A DNA stretch of 64,000 nucleotides from Artemisia argyi. Its lineage: Eukaryota; Streptophyta; Magnoliopsida; Asterales; Asteraceae. Where the stretch lies: positions 264,230,865-264,294,864 of the forward strand of contig CM060708.1 in assembly GCA_030686995.1 (NCBI GenBank), read 5' to 3'. The notes under the pieces were generated by a model. It had not been told where the DNA came from and ran no database searches. It was given only the letters and a program-made list of their open reading frames with translations. The position numbers and the translations under genes are program-made. This document shows, one piece after another, positions 33,968-46,156 of the stretch (its first letter is position 1; every line of letters begins with the position of its first letter).

Positions 33968-34545
33968 GTAACACCCCGAATTTTATATATGCTATTAGAA
34001 AAGTAGAAAAGTTTTCATGTTAGTATTTTATAAAGGTAAGGACCTAGAATGCAAGATAGTTAACAGAAAAGGACTAATGGTGCAAAAGATTTAACAGTAA
34101 AAACTAACAACCGTTAGAATGATAAAATTACCATTTTACTCTTATGTATTATTCACCTTAAAATGCATAAAATTGCCATAGAAACACATGTATGAGTGTG
34201 TCGTGGCTTTCATAGACCAAAAGGGAGAGAAAAGCTAATGCTAGCTTATTATAACAAAATTTTACATGAGATTAAGAATTATTGTACAAGGTTTCAAGAA
34301 ATCAAGGCAAGCAAAAGGAGGGAAAAACTAATGAGTTCTGATTATGGTTAAGAGTAACAGAATCATGTTATGAACTAGTTATTGATTGTGATTAAGTGTT
34401 TTATGCTTATTTGAGGTTATGAAAACCCCGACATGAATTATGATGAATCTTCATGTTAAAAAGCTTTATTATGTTAGAATCAAGTCAAGAATTAAGTGGG
34501 TGAAAGTATGGTTAATTGTGTAGTAGAAATCATGTTTATGGATAA
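33968..34545 (+). repeat. Probable chromovirus-type LTR fragment
   Basis: Starts TGTAACACCCCGAATTTT, the characteristic first bases of many plant Tekay/Del LTRs. No coding sequence and no partner LTR in the window. It ends where sequence shared with the F-box gene upstream regions starts (AACAACTTCAC near 34545). Confidence 0.5.
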
Positions 34546-35861
34546 CAACTTCACTTTTTCTTTTTAGAATGAGAAAATCATAAAAGTATTCATAAATTTT
34601 GAACTCTTTTACTAAAGTTAAAAACATCAAAACTTTAAGAAAATTTCAGACAAGGACATAGTGTTTCTATGTATGAATCAAATGGAGAATGTAGCATTTT
34701 TTATTTTTTATTTTTTTTTCGTCCCTCTCCCCAAATTATAAGTCCAATTTTAATTTGCACAAAGTTTAAGAAACTTTCACTAACTACACTATTCACCAAT
34801 CAAATATCTTCTTTCTCTACTAAAATATATTTGATTGGTTGAAATAGAGAAGTAGACAAGTATTGTAGGCTAACTGAAAGAAAAAAAAAAGATATATAAT
34901 TAAGGAGAATGCTGACTACATTACAATGTAGACAATTGATTACATTTCCTTTGTAAAAAAATAAAAATAAATAATAAATAATAAAAAGAAGGTTACAATT
35001 GAGTCCCTGCAGTAAGTCATGATACATATTTTTCATATTTTTCCTCTGTTACTTCCCTTTTTCTTCAAAGAAAATAAGTTTCTCTAACTGCAAATATAAC
35101 TTTTTTAATCAATACATTACATAACATAAATGTCGAATAAGTTTGTGTACAGGTAAAAGAGGAAGGGGCGGAAGGGCTTCTTAACGTTGTGAATTTCATT
35201 AAAAAAAAATTTCACGAATAACTTCATTTTAATTTCTCACCCACGTGACCTACGGTATTAAACTATCAATATACTCTCTACTTTGTTTTTCTCTTTCCAA
35301 AAAAGTCTTCTTTGTTTTAAAAAACAAAACTCCATCTTCTTCTTCAAAACTTTTAACCTTTACCTCGATAATTAATGTAAGGATAAAAGACATTAAGACA
35401 TGACAATCGATAATCACCTCTAACTGGGAAGAGCTTCAAGATTTGCCCCTGTCTGACTCGCTAAAAAAAGAAACCCAAACATACCAAAATCTGTCTGTGC
35501 CTTACTCAAGAAGACGTCAGAGCCAAAGCGATAATATTTTCTTTGCGAAAAACAAACACAACCTTAGTTTGACTTGCTATTAAGAAAAAACAACTCCACT
35601 TTTCTTTTCAAAATAAGAATAACAACTTCACTTTTTTTTTTTTTTTTTTTTTTCTTTTTTAAATTGAGAAAACCATAAAAGTATTCATAAATTTTGAACT
35701 CTTTTACTAAAGTTAAAAACATCAAAACTTTATGACAAGTATGTATGAATCAAATGTAGAAAGTAACCAAAAAAAAAAAAATGTTTTTACCGTTTAAAAT
35801 GTAATGTTTAACAAAGAAAAATCTCCCCATTCCCTTTATAAAAAAAATCCTGTCCCTTCCT
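34546..35861 (+). repeat. Upstream region of the first F-box copy, with a duplicated segment
   Basis: A block reading AACAACTTCACTTTTT, then a GAGAAAA(C/T)CATAAAAGTATT segment, a TTTTACTAAAGTTAAAAAC segment and a final TATGTATGAATCAAATG occurs at 34546-34695 and again at 35609-35765, and in related form before other family members (46315-46470, 51180-51335). It therefore travels with the F-box family as its upstream sequence. The second copy has a T-run at 35632-35653. No coding frame. Confidence 0.65.
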
Positions 35862-35885
35862 TTGAGTAGACCAGTCTCACCTGAA

Positions 35886-37185
35886 ATGTATCCACCCTCG
35901 CCGCCGCCGACGCCGCAAGGGCCACACCGCCACCGTTGTGTCGATTACGCAAACTCACTCCCCGACGAATGCTTAGCCATAATCTTCAACTTCCTAACCA
36001 CCACCGAAGACCGCAACAACTCCTCACTTGTCTCCCGCAATTGGCTAAAAATCGAAGCTCAAACACGCACTCACCTCTCTCTCAACGCCAAATCGGATCT
36101 CCAACCCTTTGTTCCGTCAATTTTCACCCGATTCAACTCACTCACTCAACTCGTTCTCCGTAACAACGACGACTCACCTAGCATAAACGATAATGATATG
36201 ATCCTTATCACATATTCACATCCATGTCTCCTAATCTCACGCGCCTCAAACTCCACGCGTGTCGTCAATTAACTGATTCAGGTATGGCTGTTTTTACTAA
36301 AAACTGTAAGGAGTTGAAGGAATTTTCATGTGTTGATTGTAGGTTTAGTGACTTAGGTATGTTTGAGTTGTTGGATAACTGTACTCAGCTTGAGGTTTTG
36401 TCTGTTAATAATTCATTCTTCTCACCTCGCGTTGGAGCTCGGGTGAAGTTTCGCGCTGGAGCTGCGGTGAATACGCTAAAGGTTATTAAACTTAGGAATG
36501 TTTTTAATGAACGATTATTCATACCGTTGATTAACTGTTCTAAGAATTTGAAAAGTTTGAAGTTGGTTTGCTGTGCTGGAAAGTGGGGCGGAGCGTTGGA
36601 GATGATTCGAGATGATAATTGTTTAGCTGAGGTTCATTTGGATAATGTTAATGTGAGTGATGTCGGTGTTTCATCGTTAGCTAAATGTCGTGAATTAATA
36701 GCATTACATATTGAGAATTCACGTTTAACGGATGTTGGATTGATTAGTATTGCTGATAATTGTAAGGCGTTAAAGAAGCTTTATGTTGGGCATTTGTACA
36801 TGAGTGAGATAGGAGATGAGGGGTTGATTGCTGTTGGGAAGAATAGTGTGAACCTTGAGGAGCTGGTTTTGATTGGGGTTAAGGCTACTGTGTTAGTTTA
36901 GAAGTAATTGCTACAAATTGTCAGAATTTGGTAAGGTTAGAGCTTTCTAGGAGTGAGACGATAACTGATGTGGAGATGATGTGTATTGCTGAGAAATGTG
37001 TTGCTTTGAAGATATTGTGTATTGAGGAGTGTGGTGTATCTAATAACGGGATTGAGGCTTTAGGGTTGGGTTGCCCGAATTTGGTGAATCTTAATGTAAC
37101 AAAGTGTAGAAAAGTGACCCGTGAAGTTGGGGATTTGTTAAGAGAAATAAGGGGGTCGCTGGTGGTCAAAGTGGATGCCATATAA
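35886..37185 (+). pseudogene. SKIP2/VFB-type F-box/LRR gene, copy 1, two frameshifts
   Basis: F-box proteins of this kind join SCF ubiquitin ligases through the F-box and bind substrates through LRRs. ATG 35886 gives MYPPSPPPTPQGPHRHR, then the F-box (VDYANSLPDECLAIIFNFLT and LVSRNWLKIEAQTR). Extra bases near 36226 shift the frame; LRRs continue from NLTRLKLHACRQLTDSG through ELVLIGVKAT. One missing base near 36888 shifts it again; the end reads KCVALKILCIEECGVSNNGI then EALGLGCPNL and stops after SLVVKVDAI, about 45 residues short of copies at 42206 and 55067. No introns, matching the family. An in-frame TTG lies upstream but ATG 35886 is the canonical start. Two independent shifts make a pseudogene likely. 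Confidence 0.88.
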
Positions 37186-37861
37186 TACCTAAGTTGTGAA
37201 TGCAATTACTTTGTGAGCTTGTATCTACTAGCTCTAGGCCGAGTGAGAATGGTGGGTCGGCATTATTTTGAAATGAGTGGTAATGAATCCTCTCATTTTC
37301 TAGACAACACTTGAATTGGTGAAAACTTGTCAACTTCTTATCATCGCCTGGATCTGGATTCTTCTTAGGAGATAAAGATAGTATTATGTTATGGTAAGCG
37401 ATATTATGTTTTGTCATTATTGTTATTGCTAGTATTGGAATTATGTCAAGTCTAGATGATCATATTATGGTAACTCAAGGAGATTTTAGTATTTAAAGTG
37501 ATTTGATATCATCGATAAAGCAATTTATCTCTTTAAAAATAATTGTGGTAGAGTTTATCATCTCGTTTTGTTGATTATATTTATTAGATTTTGGGTTTGT
37601 TAGTTGTTTGAGACGGGTCTTATCGTCAAGCTTCTGTTTCATTTCCTAATATTCTATATTGAATGGAGGTCTTTTATAGTTTCATCCATGAGGTGTCCAT
37701 CTGCTTTTGTTATCGTTTCATTTCTTTATACTCTTGTCTCGTAATGAGCCGATGTACAGTGTGTTCATTAGTTTTTCTTGCTCGAGTTGTAATGAACTTT
37801 TTGTAACAGGAATTTTTTAGAGGACAATATAAGTTATGATGTTAGATTTTATAGGGTCTAC
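37186..37861 (+). other. 3' flank of F-box copy 1
   Basis: Degenerate tail and flank related to the flanks at 43470 and 56338 (GACAACACTTGAATTGGT near 37301, AGTATTTAAAGTGATTTGAT near 37488, GATTTTGGGTTTGTT near 37590). No gene. Confidence 0.6.
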
Positions 37862-38478
37862 TCATATTCATGCAACAAACATACATCATTTTACCAATGT
37901 ACGTAAATAAACCTGTTTGTATTTGCAATCTAATGCAAGCATACTTGTCATTTCTTATCAAAATTATGCTGTTTGTTGTTATTACATGCAGGGACGGAGC
38001 CAAGTGTGAAGCAGGGTATGCCATGGCACATCCCAAAGTTTAAAGAATGTTTACTTTCCTATATATTATATATGTAGTGAATTTGGTCAATATCTTAGAT
38101 TTGACCCACCCTAAATATTTTGATTCACTCATCGCAAATACAGTATTTGTTTGTAACTTCTAATACCATAATAGCAGCAAATATATATTTATTAATAAAC
38201 TCGAAACTAGTTTTTGGCTACCTGTTCACTGAAAACTGTTACTATGATCTTGTCAAATTTTCTCTTTGTAAGGTTTTTAAGTTTTTTCCGATATTTTTGT
38301 GGCCCACCCAAATAACAAATCCTGGCTTCGTCACTGATTACATGTAAAAGAAAGGTAAGTATGTTACTTGTACATTTGATGGTAGAAATCTGGCAGAGTT
38401 GGCACTTTAAGGGAAAAATAAAGGTTAATTGCATATATTGCCATATTGGTAAAATGGTGTAGAGCTTGGAATAGACAA
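37862..38478. mobile_element. Fold-back element with CATTTTACCAA ends, split by a hAT MITE
   Basis: Left arm TTCATGCAACAAACATACAT then CATTTTACCAA; right arm TTGGTAAAATGGTGTAGAGC in inverse. The same inverted pair flanks 43990-44230, 44890-45014 and 56838-57070, always downstream of an F-box copy or in the adjacent spacer. The hAT MITE at 37989-38336 is inserted within. Confidence 0.6.
37989..38336. mobile_element. hAT-type MITE with perfect 8-bp target duplication
   Basis: Ends CAGGGACGGAGCCA and TGGCTTCGTCACTG are inverted repeats (12 of 14). Both flanks are ATTACATG (37981-37988 and 38337-38344), an exact 8-bp target-site duplication as expected for hAT. 348 bp, no coding capacity. Confidence 0.92.
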
Positions 38479-38489
38479 TATTGAAATTT

Positions 38490-39003
38490 GTATACAACGT
38501 CTGATCTTTGGTAGTAATTAGCATACAAGAGAGGGTTTGTCAGATAAGTAACGATGCGGATAATCTTCAGTGAATTTGATCTGTTGGTTTAGCTGTTATT
38601 TAAGAACACCTAGAAAACCACTGAAGTGGTCAAGTTTTTTCACCCTAACGTAAGATTTGAAACTTCGAACTGATTATCTTGTAAGTTCCAATCAGTTTTA
38701 GTTTCTTTTTTGTTACAAATAGGTGAAAGGTGGTTGGAATCAGGCTGTTTTGGTTTGTAACGTTGTATACAACGTCTGATCTTTGGTAGTAATTAGCAGA
38801 TAAGTAACGATGCGGATAATCTTCAGTGAATTTGATACGTTGGTTTAGCTGTTATTTAAGAACACCTAGAAAACCGCTACAGTGGTTACCATACAAGAGA
38901 GGGTTTGTCTGATAAGTAACGATGCGGATAATCTTCAGTGAATTTGATACGTTGGTTTAGCTGTTTATTTAAGAACACCTAGAAAACCACTAAAGTGGTT
39001 AAG
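38490..39003 (+). repeat. Three local copies of an F-box 3'-flank segment
   Basis: Copies near 38490-38640, 38766-38887 and 38888-39003 share AAGTAACGATGCGGATAATC, TTCAGTGAATTTGATA and AAGAACACCTAGAAAACC. A diverged fourth copy sits near 39700-39760, beyond a MITE. The text matches the region following the fold-back element in the other F-box flanks. Confidence 0.75.
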
Positions 39004-39331
39004 TTTTTTCACCCTCATGAACTGATTATCTTGTAAGTCCCAATCAGTTTTAGTTTCTTGTTAGTTACAAATAGGTGAAAAGTGGTAGGAAACTAGGAAT
39101 CAGGCTGTTTTGGTTTGTAAAGTTAGGCTGCTTGTGTTTTTAAAGGAATCTTGCAAGTTTATTTCACAAGTTAGGCTGCTTTGGTTAAAAGGAATCTTGC
39201 AAAGTATACGTGGTGGTGTTGTTGAGCATTGCAAGGGGTTTGTAGTAGGGGTGGCAATTTTTGACCCGACACGAAACCCGACCTGAAATCGACACGAAAT
39301 GATGGTTTGACTGCTGTTGGGTTTATTAAAC

Positions 39332-39678
39332 AAGACTACTCCCACTCGTAACACCGCTTTATCTTTCATCTGAGCGCAACATCAGATTTTTCTCTTCTTT
39401 CACACATTCTCATTTTTTACTCCAACCACTCACACCACTTCACCTTTAAACCAATTTTTTTATTTATTAAAATTCCCACTTTTATACCCTACAAACACTC
39501 ACAAACCAAAAAACAAATAATAAAAACATTTGGGTGCCACAAATACACGTAGTGAGCAATTCACTTTTCGGCGAGTATTTTTTTTACCTTACTGCCGTGA
39601 ACCATTGCCAGCCCCGCGCTGGTGCCGCCATGATCCCTCCCTTGCCGCTACTTGCTGGCTAGCGCTGGGAGTAGTCTT
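39332..39678. mobile_element. MITE with AAGACTACTCCCA terminal repeats
   Basis: Left end AAGACTACTCCCACTCG and right end GCGCTGGGAGTAGTCTT are inverted over 13 bases. It splits the repeated 3'-flank sequence, giving internal evidence of insertion. GC-rich right half (GCCGCCATGATCCC). An open frame at 39530-39808 runs across its boundary and is not a gene. Confidence 0.7.
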
Positions 39679-41086
39679 AGGAACAATCTCAACAATGCAT
39701 ATAATCTTTAGTGACTTTGACATGTCGGTTAACCAGTTATCAAATAAACCTCGAAAACACGAAGTGATGAGGTTTTTGTGTTGTTATACAAGATCTTTCT
39801 TTCTATAAAAATCCATTACCCGTATAAAATTTGAAACTCAAGCCAATTATGTAACACATTCCAATCACGCGGATTTAACTTACATCAAGCATGTTCTCAT
39901 TAACTCTTTAAAAGCAAATTACTTTCAATATTTAAGCCCTTCCTAAAAGCCTATATCTCATGAGACGTGATTTAACCGATTAAAGGTATTCACTTAAGCT
40001 TATTTGTATTTTTTTTCTTTTCGTTATTTGTATTTTTTATTAAATGGTTAATAATACATTAATCACACAAATCAAACAGATTACAAATGATTCAAAATGT
40101 TGAGCAAAGGACAACTCTAAGCTTCAGACTAACCAAACTACAAGCTTAAGCTTATTGTTTTAGTTATGAGATTAATATTCAAAAAATTTAAAAGTTTATT
40201 TTTTTTTTTTTTAAAGTTGTTTTTAAGCTTAGTTAATTGGTCAATCATTTATGAGCTTACTGAAACATTCTTTTAGGCTTATGAGCGGATACATTTTAAG
40301 ATCATAAGCAAGCTTATATAACACAAAAAGAAAAAGACTAATGAATTTATAAATTTTACAATAAACTCATAAACAGCCTCTGCAAATAACTTGTATAAAG
40401 GCCCCAAAAGTCTTAAGTTTTTAGCATATAGATTGCTCGTTTGTTATAACTAACTTATAGAACGTCAAATTATGTGTTTGTTTTTGTTTACACAAATTCT
40501 AGCCAAATTTGTGGTTAAATTGTAATTCATAATTAAAGAACCAACGGCTAACGAATAATAGCAATACAATTGACAAGTTTGGAGTGAAGTACCAAGTGTA
40601 CCCTTATTTTTAGTGTGACTATATATTATCCAAAGTAATTTAAAGGATAAAAATGAAATTTGCGGCTAGCTTTTTGTTCGTATAATATTAATATGTTAAT
40701 GTTTGGTTCATTGTTCTCTTATGATAATCATCGGGATTAAATTGATCAAAATTGGTGTAAACGAAAAAAAAAAAAAAAAAAACAAAAAAAAAACAAAAAA
40801 AAGAACAAAAAAAAAAAAAAAAAAACAAAACAAAAAACAAAAAACAAAAAAACAAAAACCTATAGTTTAGTGGCGTATAAGTTATTTTCAATAAATGGGC
40901 GACCTATACGTTAAAAACATTTTTTTTAACGAAAACTAACTATCTCTCAATATATACATCACAAACCATCTCACATCAAGTCCTAAACATGACTTGAACA
41001 AACAATCATTTAATTATGAAGCTTCTCATACAACAAATGATAACATTGTGACACAAACCCTTTAAATCTTTAATATTTAAAAAATT
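39679..41086. other. No gene; AT-rich spacer with A/C low complexity
   Basis: Contains a degraded flank copy at its left, AGCTTA-rich text near 40140-40330, and a 95-bp A-rich tract interrupted by single C (40764-40858). No credible frame. Confidence 0.5.
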
Positions 41087-41415
41087 GGGGAGTGTTTGGC
41101 TAAGCTTATCGATTGAGCTTATGCTTATGTTATATGAGCAACTTATGACTTATTTATCATAAGTTCATAAACCCATGTTGAATGTTTGGATTAGCTTATG
41201 TTTAACAAGCTAAGAAGCTCAAGTATTTGGTTTAGCTTAGATTGGTAAATGATCAAAAGGACGTAACGTGAAAAATATGAATGTTAGATTAGGTATAATT
41301 AAGGATAAAATTGTAATTTGTACCGGGTTATGTTATATGAGATCAACCCTCTTTTAAAAGCCATATTCATTAGGTTTATCAAAACCTCTCTCACATAAGC
41401 TTAGCCAAATACTTG
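41087..41415. mobile_element. hAT-like MITE, AGTGTTTGGCTAAGC ends
   Basis: Left AGTGTTTGGCTAAGCTTAT and right ATAAGCTTAGCCAAATACTT are inverted repeats of about 19 bp with two mismatches. Internal AGCTTATG words echo the ends. Non-coding, about 325 bp. Confidence 0.8.
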
Positions 41416-41603
41416 TTTAGTCTGATTTAACTCATATAAGGTATCCAGGTCGTGTTAATCAGGTTTTGAGGAATAGAAACCATACTCGTGCCCGACCTTA
41501 AAAGGTGCGGGTTATTCGGGATGCGAGTTATTCGGGTACGGGTATTTAGGTTTGGATTATTGGGGTACAAGTTAACCGAATAAGCCAAATTATAACATAA
41601 AAA

Positions 41604-41863
41604 TACTCCCTCCATCCCAAAATTATTGTCTAGTTTGATTTTTCAAAGTCAAATCGGTTCAACTTTGACCATAAATATATATTTTTTTATTATATAATAC
41701 TTGATGAAAAATTATATGATTGAAAAATATACTTAAAACCCAATCCATTTATATATTTTGCATCAAATATTATATAACACCCACAAAAATATTTAAAATC
41801 AAAGTTGAAAAAGAAAGACTAAAAAAGTCAATATTGGATAATAAATTTGAAACAAAAAGAGTA
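41604..41863. mobile_element. Stowaway-like MITE
   Basis: Left end TACTCCCTCCATCCCAAAAT is the classic plant Stowaway terminus with a TA target. The right end (AACAAAAAGAGTA) is degraded. It lies within a longer stretch of GGGT/ACCC-rich spacer (41440-42060) that may itself be an older element. Confidence 0.7.
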
Positions 41864-42205
41864 CAAATAAGTGGGTAAATTTTTATAAGAAACCTACGTA
41901 AGATATCAAAATAATAATAATAATAAAAAATCCGTTAACCCGAAACTCAAATAAGGATAAAACTCTCACCCGAAACTTGATTCTAATAAAACTTCGGGTT
42001 AATTAAGTTAACTCGAATACTGTTTTAGAACCCGTATAACCTGACCTGATTAGCTTATCCAGGTTCGAGTATTTTGACACCAACACCCCCTAATAATTTA
42101 AACGGGTCAACAAACAACCATCAATCCTTGACCACACTAATTTCACCGGGAATATATAAACACTATCCGCCTCCGCAGCGGCCACTTTACCACCGCCTTC
42201 ACACA

Positions 42206-43469
42206 ATGATCGATTACACAAATTCACTTCCAGACGATTGCCTAGCAATAATTTTCAACTTCCTAACAACCTCCAACGACCGCAACAACTCCTCACTCGT
42301 CTCTCACCGTTGGCTTCGAATCGAAGCCCAAACACGCACTCACCTCACTCTCAACGCCCATTCAAATATCCAACCCTTTATTCGGTCAATTTTCTACCGA
42401 TTCAACTCACTCACTCAACTCGTTCTCCATTGTGACCCTAAATCCTCTAGCATAGACAACCATCGATTGAGACTCATCATATACCGGTGCCCTAATCTCA
42501 CGTGCCTTAAGCTCCGCGCGTGCCCTGGAATCACTAACAAAGGTATGGTTATTTTATCACAAAACTGTAAAAAGCTGAAAGAAATTTTCATTCTCACCAT
42601 GTGGTTTTGGCGCCAAAGGTATAATCGAATTACTTAATAACTGTTCTTCACTTGAGGAACTATCTGTTAAGTTTTTAGACACCGGAAGAGAGTTATCCGA
42701 ACCATTGAGTATCGGTTCAAATAATTTGAAAACCTTGAAATTGATCGCATTAGTTGGAGACTGGGACAGATTCTTGGAGATGATTGTGGTTTCGAGTAAC
42801 AGTTTAGTTGAAGTTCATTTAAAACTCGTTGATGTAACTGATACCGGTCTTTTTGCTTTATCCAAATGCTCTAATTTACAAGTTTTACGTCTTGATGGGC
42901 TTCTGTATTGCACAAATGCTGGATTGATTAGTGTTGCTGAGCATTGTAAGCACTTAAAAAAGCTTTATATTGATAACCGTATGCGGAATGTGATACGAAA
43001 TGAGGGTTTGATTGCTATTGCAAAATATTGTTTGAACCTTGAGGAGCTGGTTTTGATTGGAGTTGACGTTTGCTGGATTAGTTTAGAAGCGATTGCTGTA
43101 AATTGTCAGAAATTGGAACGATTAGATCTTTGTTCAAGTAATGGGATAACTGATTTGGAGATATCACATATTGCCGAGAAATGTGTTTCTTTGAAGAAGT
43201 TGTTAATCTAGGAGTGTTGTGTATCTAATAAAGGGGTTGAGGCTTTTGCGTTGGGTTGCCCGAATTTGGTGGAGATTAGGCTAACAAAGTGTGAAAATGT
43301 GACTCATGAAGTTAAGGATCGGTTAAGAGACAGAAGGGGGTCATTGGTGGTCAAATTGGACGAAGTTAAATCTAAAACTGTGAATGCAATTATTGGTGAT
43401 AGTGGAGTGCAAGAGCATGTAGTCGAGGTTCCTCTGGCAGCGGACCATGTGGCTGTCACTGAACCTTAG
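42206..43469 (+). pseudogene. SKIP2/VFB-type F-box/LRR gene, copy 2, one frameshift and one stop
   Basis: ATG 42206 gives MIDYTNSLPDDCLAIIFNFL, the F-box, then LVSHRWLRIEAQTRTHLTLN and LRRs to ILSQNCKKLKE. An extra base near 42585 shifts the frame. The reading resumes as SIGSNNLKTLKLIALVGDWD, SKCSNLQVLRLDGL, NLEELVLIGVDVCWISLEAI and VSLKKLLI, where AAG has become TAG (43209-43211). It then continues ECCVSNKGVEAFALGC to the family tail VQEHVVEVPLAADHVAVTEP. Full length would be about 420 residues, intronless. Upstream in-frame codons from 42074 begin with TTG and derive from transposon text. Close to the copy at 55067 (over 90 percent in the LRRs by eye). Confidence 0.9.
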
Positions 43470-44885
43470 CACGTATCAACTAGCTCCAGCTAGTTAGACC
43501 ATGGTCGCCTGGCATCGATTGAGAGCTCATGAATCATCTCCCTTTTTGGACAACACTTGAATTGGTTAAAAATTGGTTTTTATTTTTATTTATTTTTTTA
43601 TTTATTTATTTTTTAATCTCCATCTGGGTTTGGTAAGATGTGATATATTATTGTTAGTATTGAAATTATGAAATGTCTAGGAGTATGTGGTTATCGTAGG
43701 CCATACTTTTAGTATTTAAAGTGATTTGATATCATAAATGTTTATTAATCTACCTTTTGAAAGTAAACCTTGGTATAGTTTATCTCGGAGTATAGACTAT
43801 TATTTTCAGTAGATTTTGGGTTTGTTTAGATTGTTTGAGATTCGTCTGTTTCTTAGTATTGTATGTGGAATTGAGGTCTTTTATCCATTGGGTTTACTCT
43901 ATGCTCATTAGTTTTTTTTGCTCGAATTGTTTTAAACTTTTTTAGAGTTTTAAGAGGACAACATGCTCATTTCAAGTAATGATTCTACCGCCTATTCATG
44001 CAACGAACATAGTATCATTTTACCTACGTAAGTTACCTTTTTGTATTTGCAATCTAATGCAAAAATACTTTTCAGATCCTACCAAATTATGCAATTTGAT
44101 GTGTTACATGGTAAAATAAAGGTAAATGCACTTGTGCGTTAAATGGTCAAATAATTGCAAAAAGAGTTTGTGCTGAATGGTAAAAAAAATGGGTCGATTT
44201 CATAGAGTGCTATATTGGTAAAATGATAAAAGAGTGTAGTAAGCAATATTGTGATATCTATGCAACATAGTCTGAAATTAGGTAGCAATTGGCATACAGG
44301 AGAGGGTTTGTTAAATACGAAAACGACGCAGAAAGACTGTGATTTTGACTTGTTGGTTAAGCTGTTATTGAAGAACACTTCAACCAGGTGGTGAGGCACT
44401 GAGGCTTTTGCGCCATTATGTAAGATTTGTAACTCTCAGCTGATTATCTTACAAATTTCTATCTGGTTTAGTTTGTTTTAACAAGATAAAAGTTGGTAGT
44501 GTTAGTGGCTGTAACGGTGGCAGTAGTGGTAGTGTTTGTTTTCGTTGTATATTTGAGCCAGGTCTTATCGTTACCTATTGTTTTCATTTCTTAATATTGT
44601 GTCTGGAATGGATTTTTCATCCATTGGGAATTCTTATGTTAGTGTTATGCAAAAACTATTGGTTTTAATTTCGTGATATTGTATTTGGAATTCAGGTTCA
44701 TGTTCAATGTCTTCATTTCTTGATATTCTAAGTGGAACTGAGGTCTATCATTCATATGCTGTTAAATGTGTGTCTCTGCTCATTGGTTTATCATTCTTTT
44801 ATTTGCTTTTGTTTCTTTCAAAAGAAGTTTCTTAAGAGATCGACTTTCTCATTTTAAGTTGTGATGTTAATTTTATAGGGCTCAT
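43470..44885 (+). repeat. 3' flank of F-box copy 2, duplicated downstream of copy 5
   Basis: Collinear with 56338-57610 over at least 1.1 kb (shared ACGTATCAACTAGCTCCA, GAGCTCA(C/T)GAATCATCTCCC and CACTTCAACCAGGTGGTGAG). It continues past the point where copia element E inserts in the other copy, so 44755-44775 gives E's empty site. No gene. Confidence 0.85.
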
Positions 44886-45016
44886 TGCATACTTATGAAA
44901 CGAGCTTACACCATTTTACCAAATATAAAGTAATTATCTTTTCTTCTTTTAAAAGAAGTTTGATTGCACTTTCACATAGTTGGTAAAATGGTGCAAGTTT
45001 GTTGCATGAATAAGGA
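44886..45016. mobile_element. Small fold-back element, CACCATTTTACCAA ends
   Basis: Left CTTACACCATTTTACCAA and right TTGGTAAAATGGTGCAAG are inverted with flanking CATGCAAC-like extensions. Short member of the family also seen at 37862-38478. Confidence 0.65.
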
Positions 45017-45144
45017 GGAAATCCATCTTTATACAGAAACATCTGAACTTAGGTTGTAACTAGTATGTAGAAGAGGGTTTGTTTAAAAAAGAAAATACAT
45101 AAAATATTTGGTGACCTTGACTTATTGGTTATGCTTTTGTAAGT

Positions 45145-45403
45145 AAGGGTGAGCATCGTTCTAAAACCGGACCGGACCAAGACCGAATTCGATCAAAACA
45201 CTATACCGAGGACCGGGCCGAATGTGTTTGGTTCGGTCCAAGTAGGCATAATGGTCGGTTTTTACCTAAGACCGGTCTGGACCGGACCGAGACCGAAATA
45301 AGGAAAATGTTGGGACCGAGACGGGACCGATGGTCCTTCGGTTCGTTCGGTTTGGTCGGTTTTCTCGGTCTCGATCGGTCTTGGATCTGCGATGCTCAGC
45401 CCT
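45145..45403. mobile_element. MITE rich in GGTCGGT, AGGGTGAGCATCG ends
   Basis: Left AAGGGTGAGCATCG and right GCGATGCTCAGCCCTA are inverted repeats of about 14 bp. The interior is dense in ACCGGACC and GGTCGGT. GTAAGT(A) flanks both sides with two extra bases on the right, a possible target duplication. Non-coding, hAT-like. Confidence 0.75.
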
Positions 45404-45544
45404 ACACGTAAGTAATCACGAGGTGTTCAAGTTTTTTCGTCATTGATGTATTCTGGTTTCATGTTATGTGAATGTAAGATTTCAAACTCTATTATGATAA
45501 TCTTACAAATTTGACTAATGTAGATAGGTAAGACATGTAATCAC

Positions 45545-45720
45545 CGTCAAATGGCCTAGTGATAAGACAAACAACGTTCTCACAAAAGGTATAGAGTTCA
45601 AATCTCACTAAATATACATTTGGAACAGCCAAATAAGGATTGAGAACGGTCACAGATTAACACATATACATCAGTTAGACCGCATACATATCAGTCAAAA
45701 ATTCGCCTTTCACGATAACT
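45545..45720 (+). mobile_element. tRNA-derived SINE-like repeat
   Basis: Pol III-type A box TGGCCTAGTGATAAG (45552-45566) and B box GAGTTCAAATCTCAC (45594-45608) in tRNA spacing, followed by a non-tRNA body. It does not fold as a full tRNA and lacks a 3' CCA-end structure. A CG/CA-rich stretch and (TAAAA)n follow to 45780. Confidence 0.6.
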
Positions 45721-46156
45721 TAAGCACACGCGCGCTTGCGCGCACACAAAAATAAAATAAAATAAAATAAATAATAAAAAAATCATCCATTTACCTCATC
45801 GTTTACAGGTTGCGTTGCTTGTTACTTCAAGAGCCTTAAAGACCATTCCTATTTATTTTTTTGTCATAGTTAAGTGTTGGTTGCAAATCTATCATAATAT
45901 TTTTTAAAACCTTGTACAAGCATTTAAAGCGTTAGGTCCACTATTAGGCCTCTTTATTAGGTCCACCAAACATATTCCTATTTTTTAAAAGCAAATAAAC
46001 CCAAATAGTTGGGTTAAAGTTACGTAAAGGCCTAATTTCATAATTTGATACTGTATAAACTACAAAAGCCATTCGTATCACTCTTGATGTTATTGGCTAT
46101 GATTACAGAAAAACATATCTATTTTCCACGAACTGTTTTTTTACAAAACAAGTTTA
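45721..46156. other. No gene seen
   Basis: AT-rich spacer with a (TAAAA)n microsatellite at its left end and a tandem GTTAGGTCC / TTAGGTCC motif near 45930-45965. Confidence 0.4.

Noticed and set aside
40688..40891. Phe-rich 67-codon minus frame
   Set aside because: Read from an A-rich low-complexity tract; not a protein.
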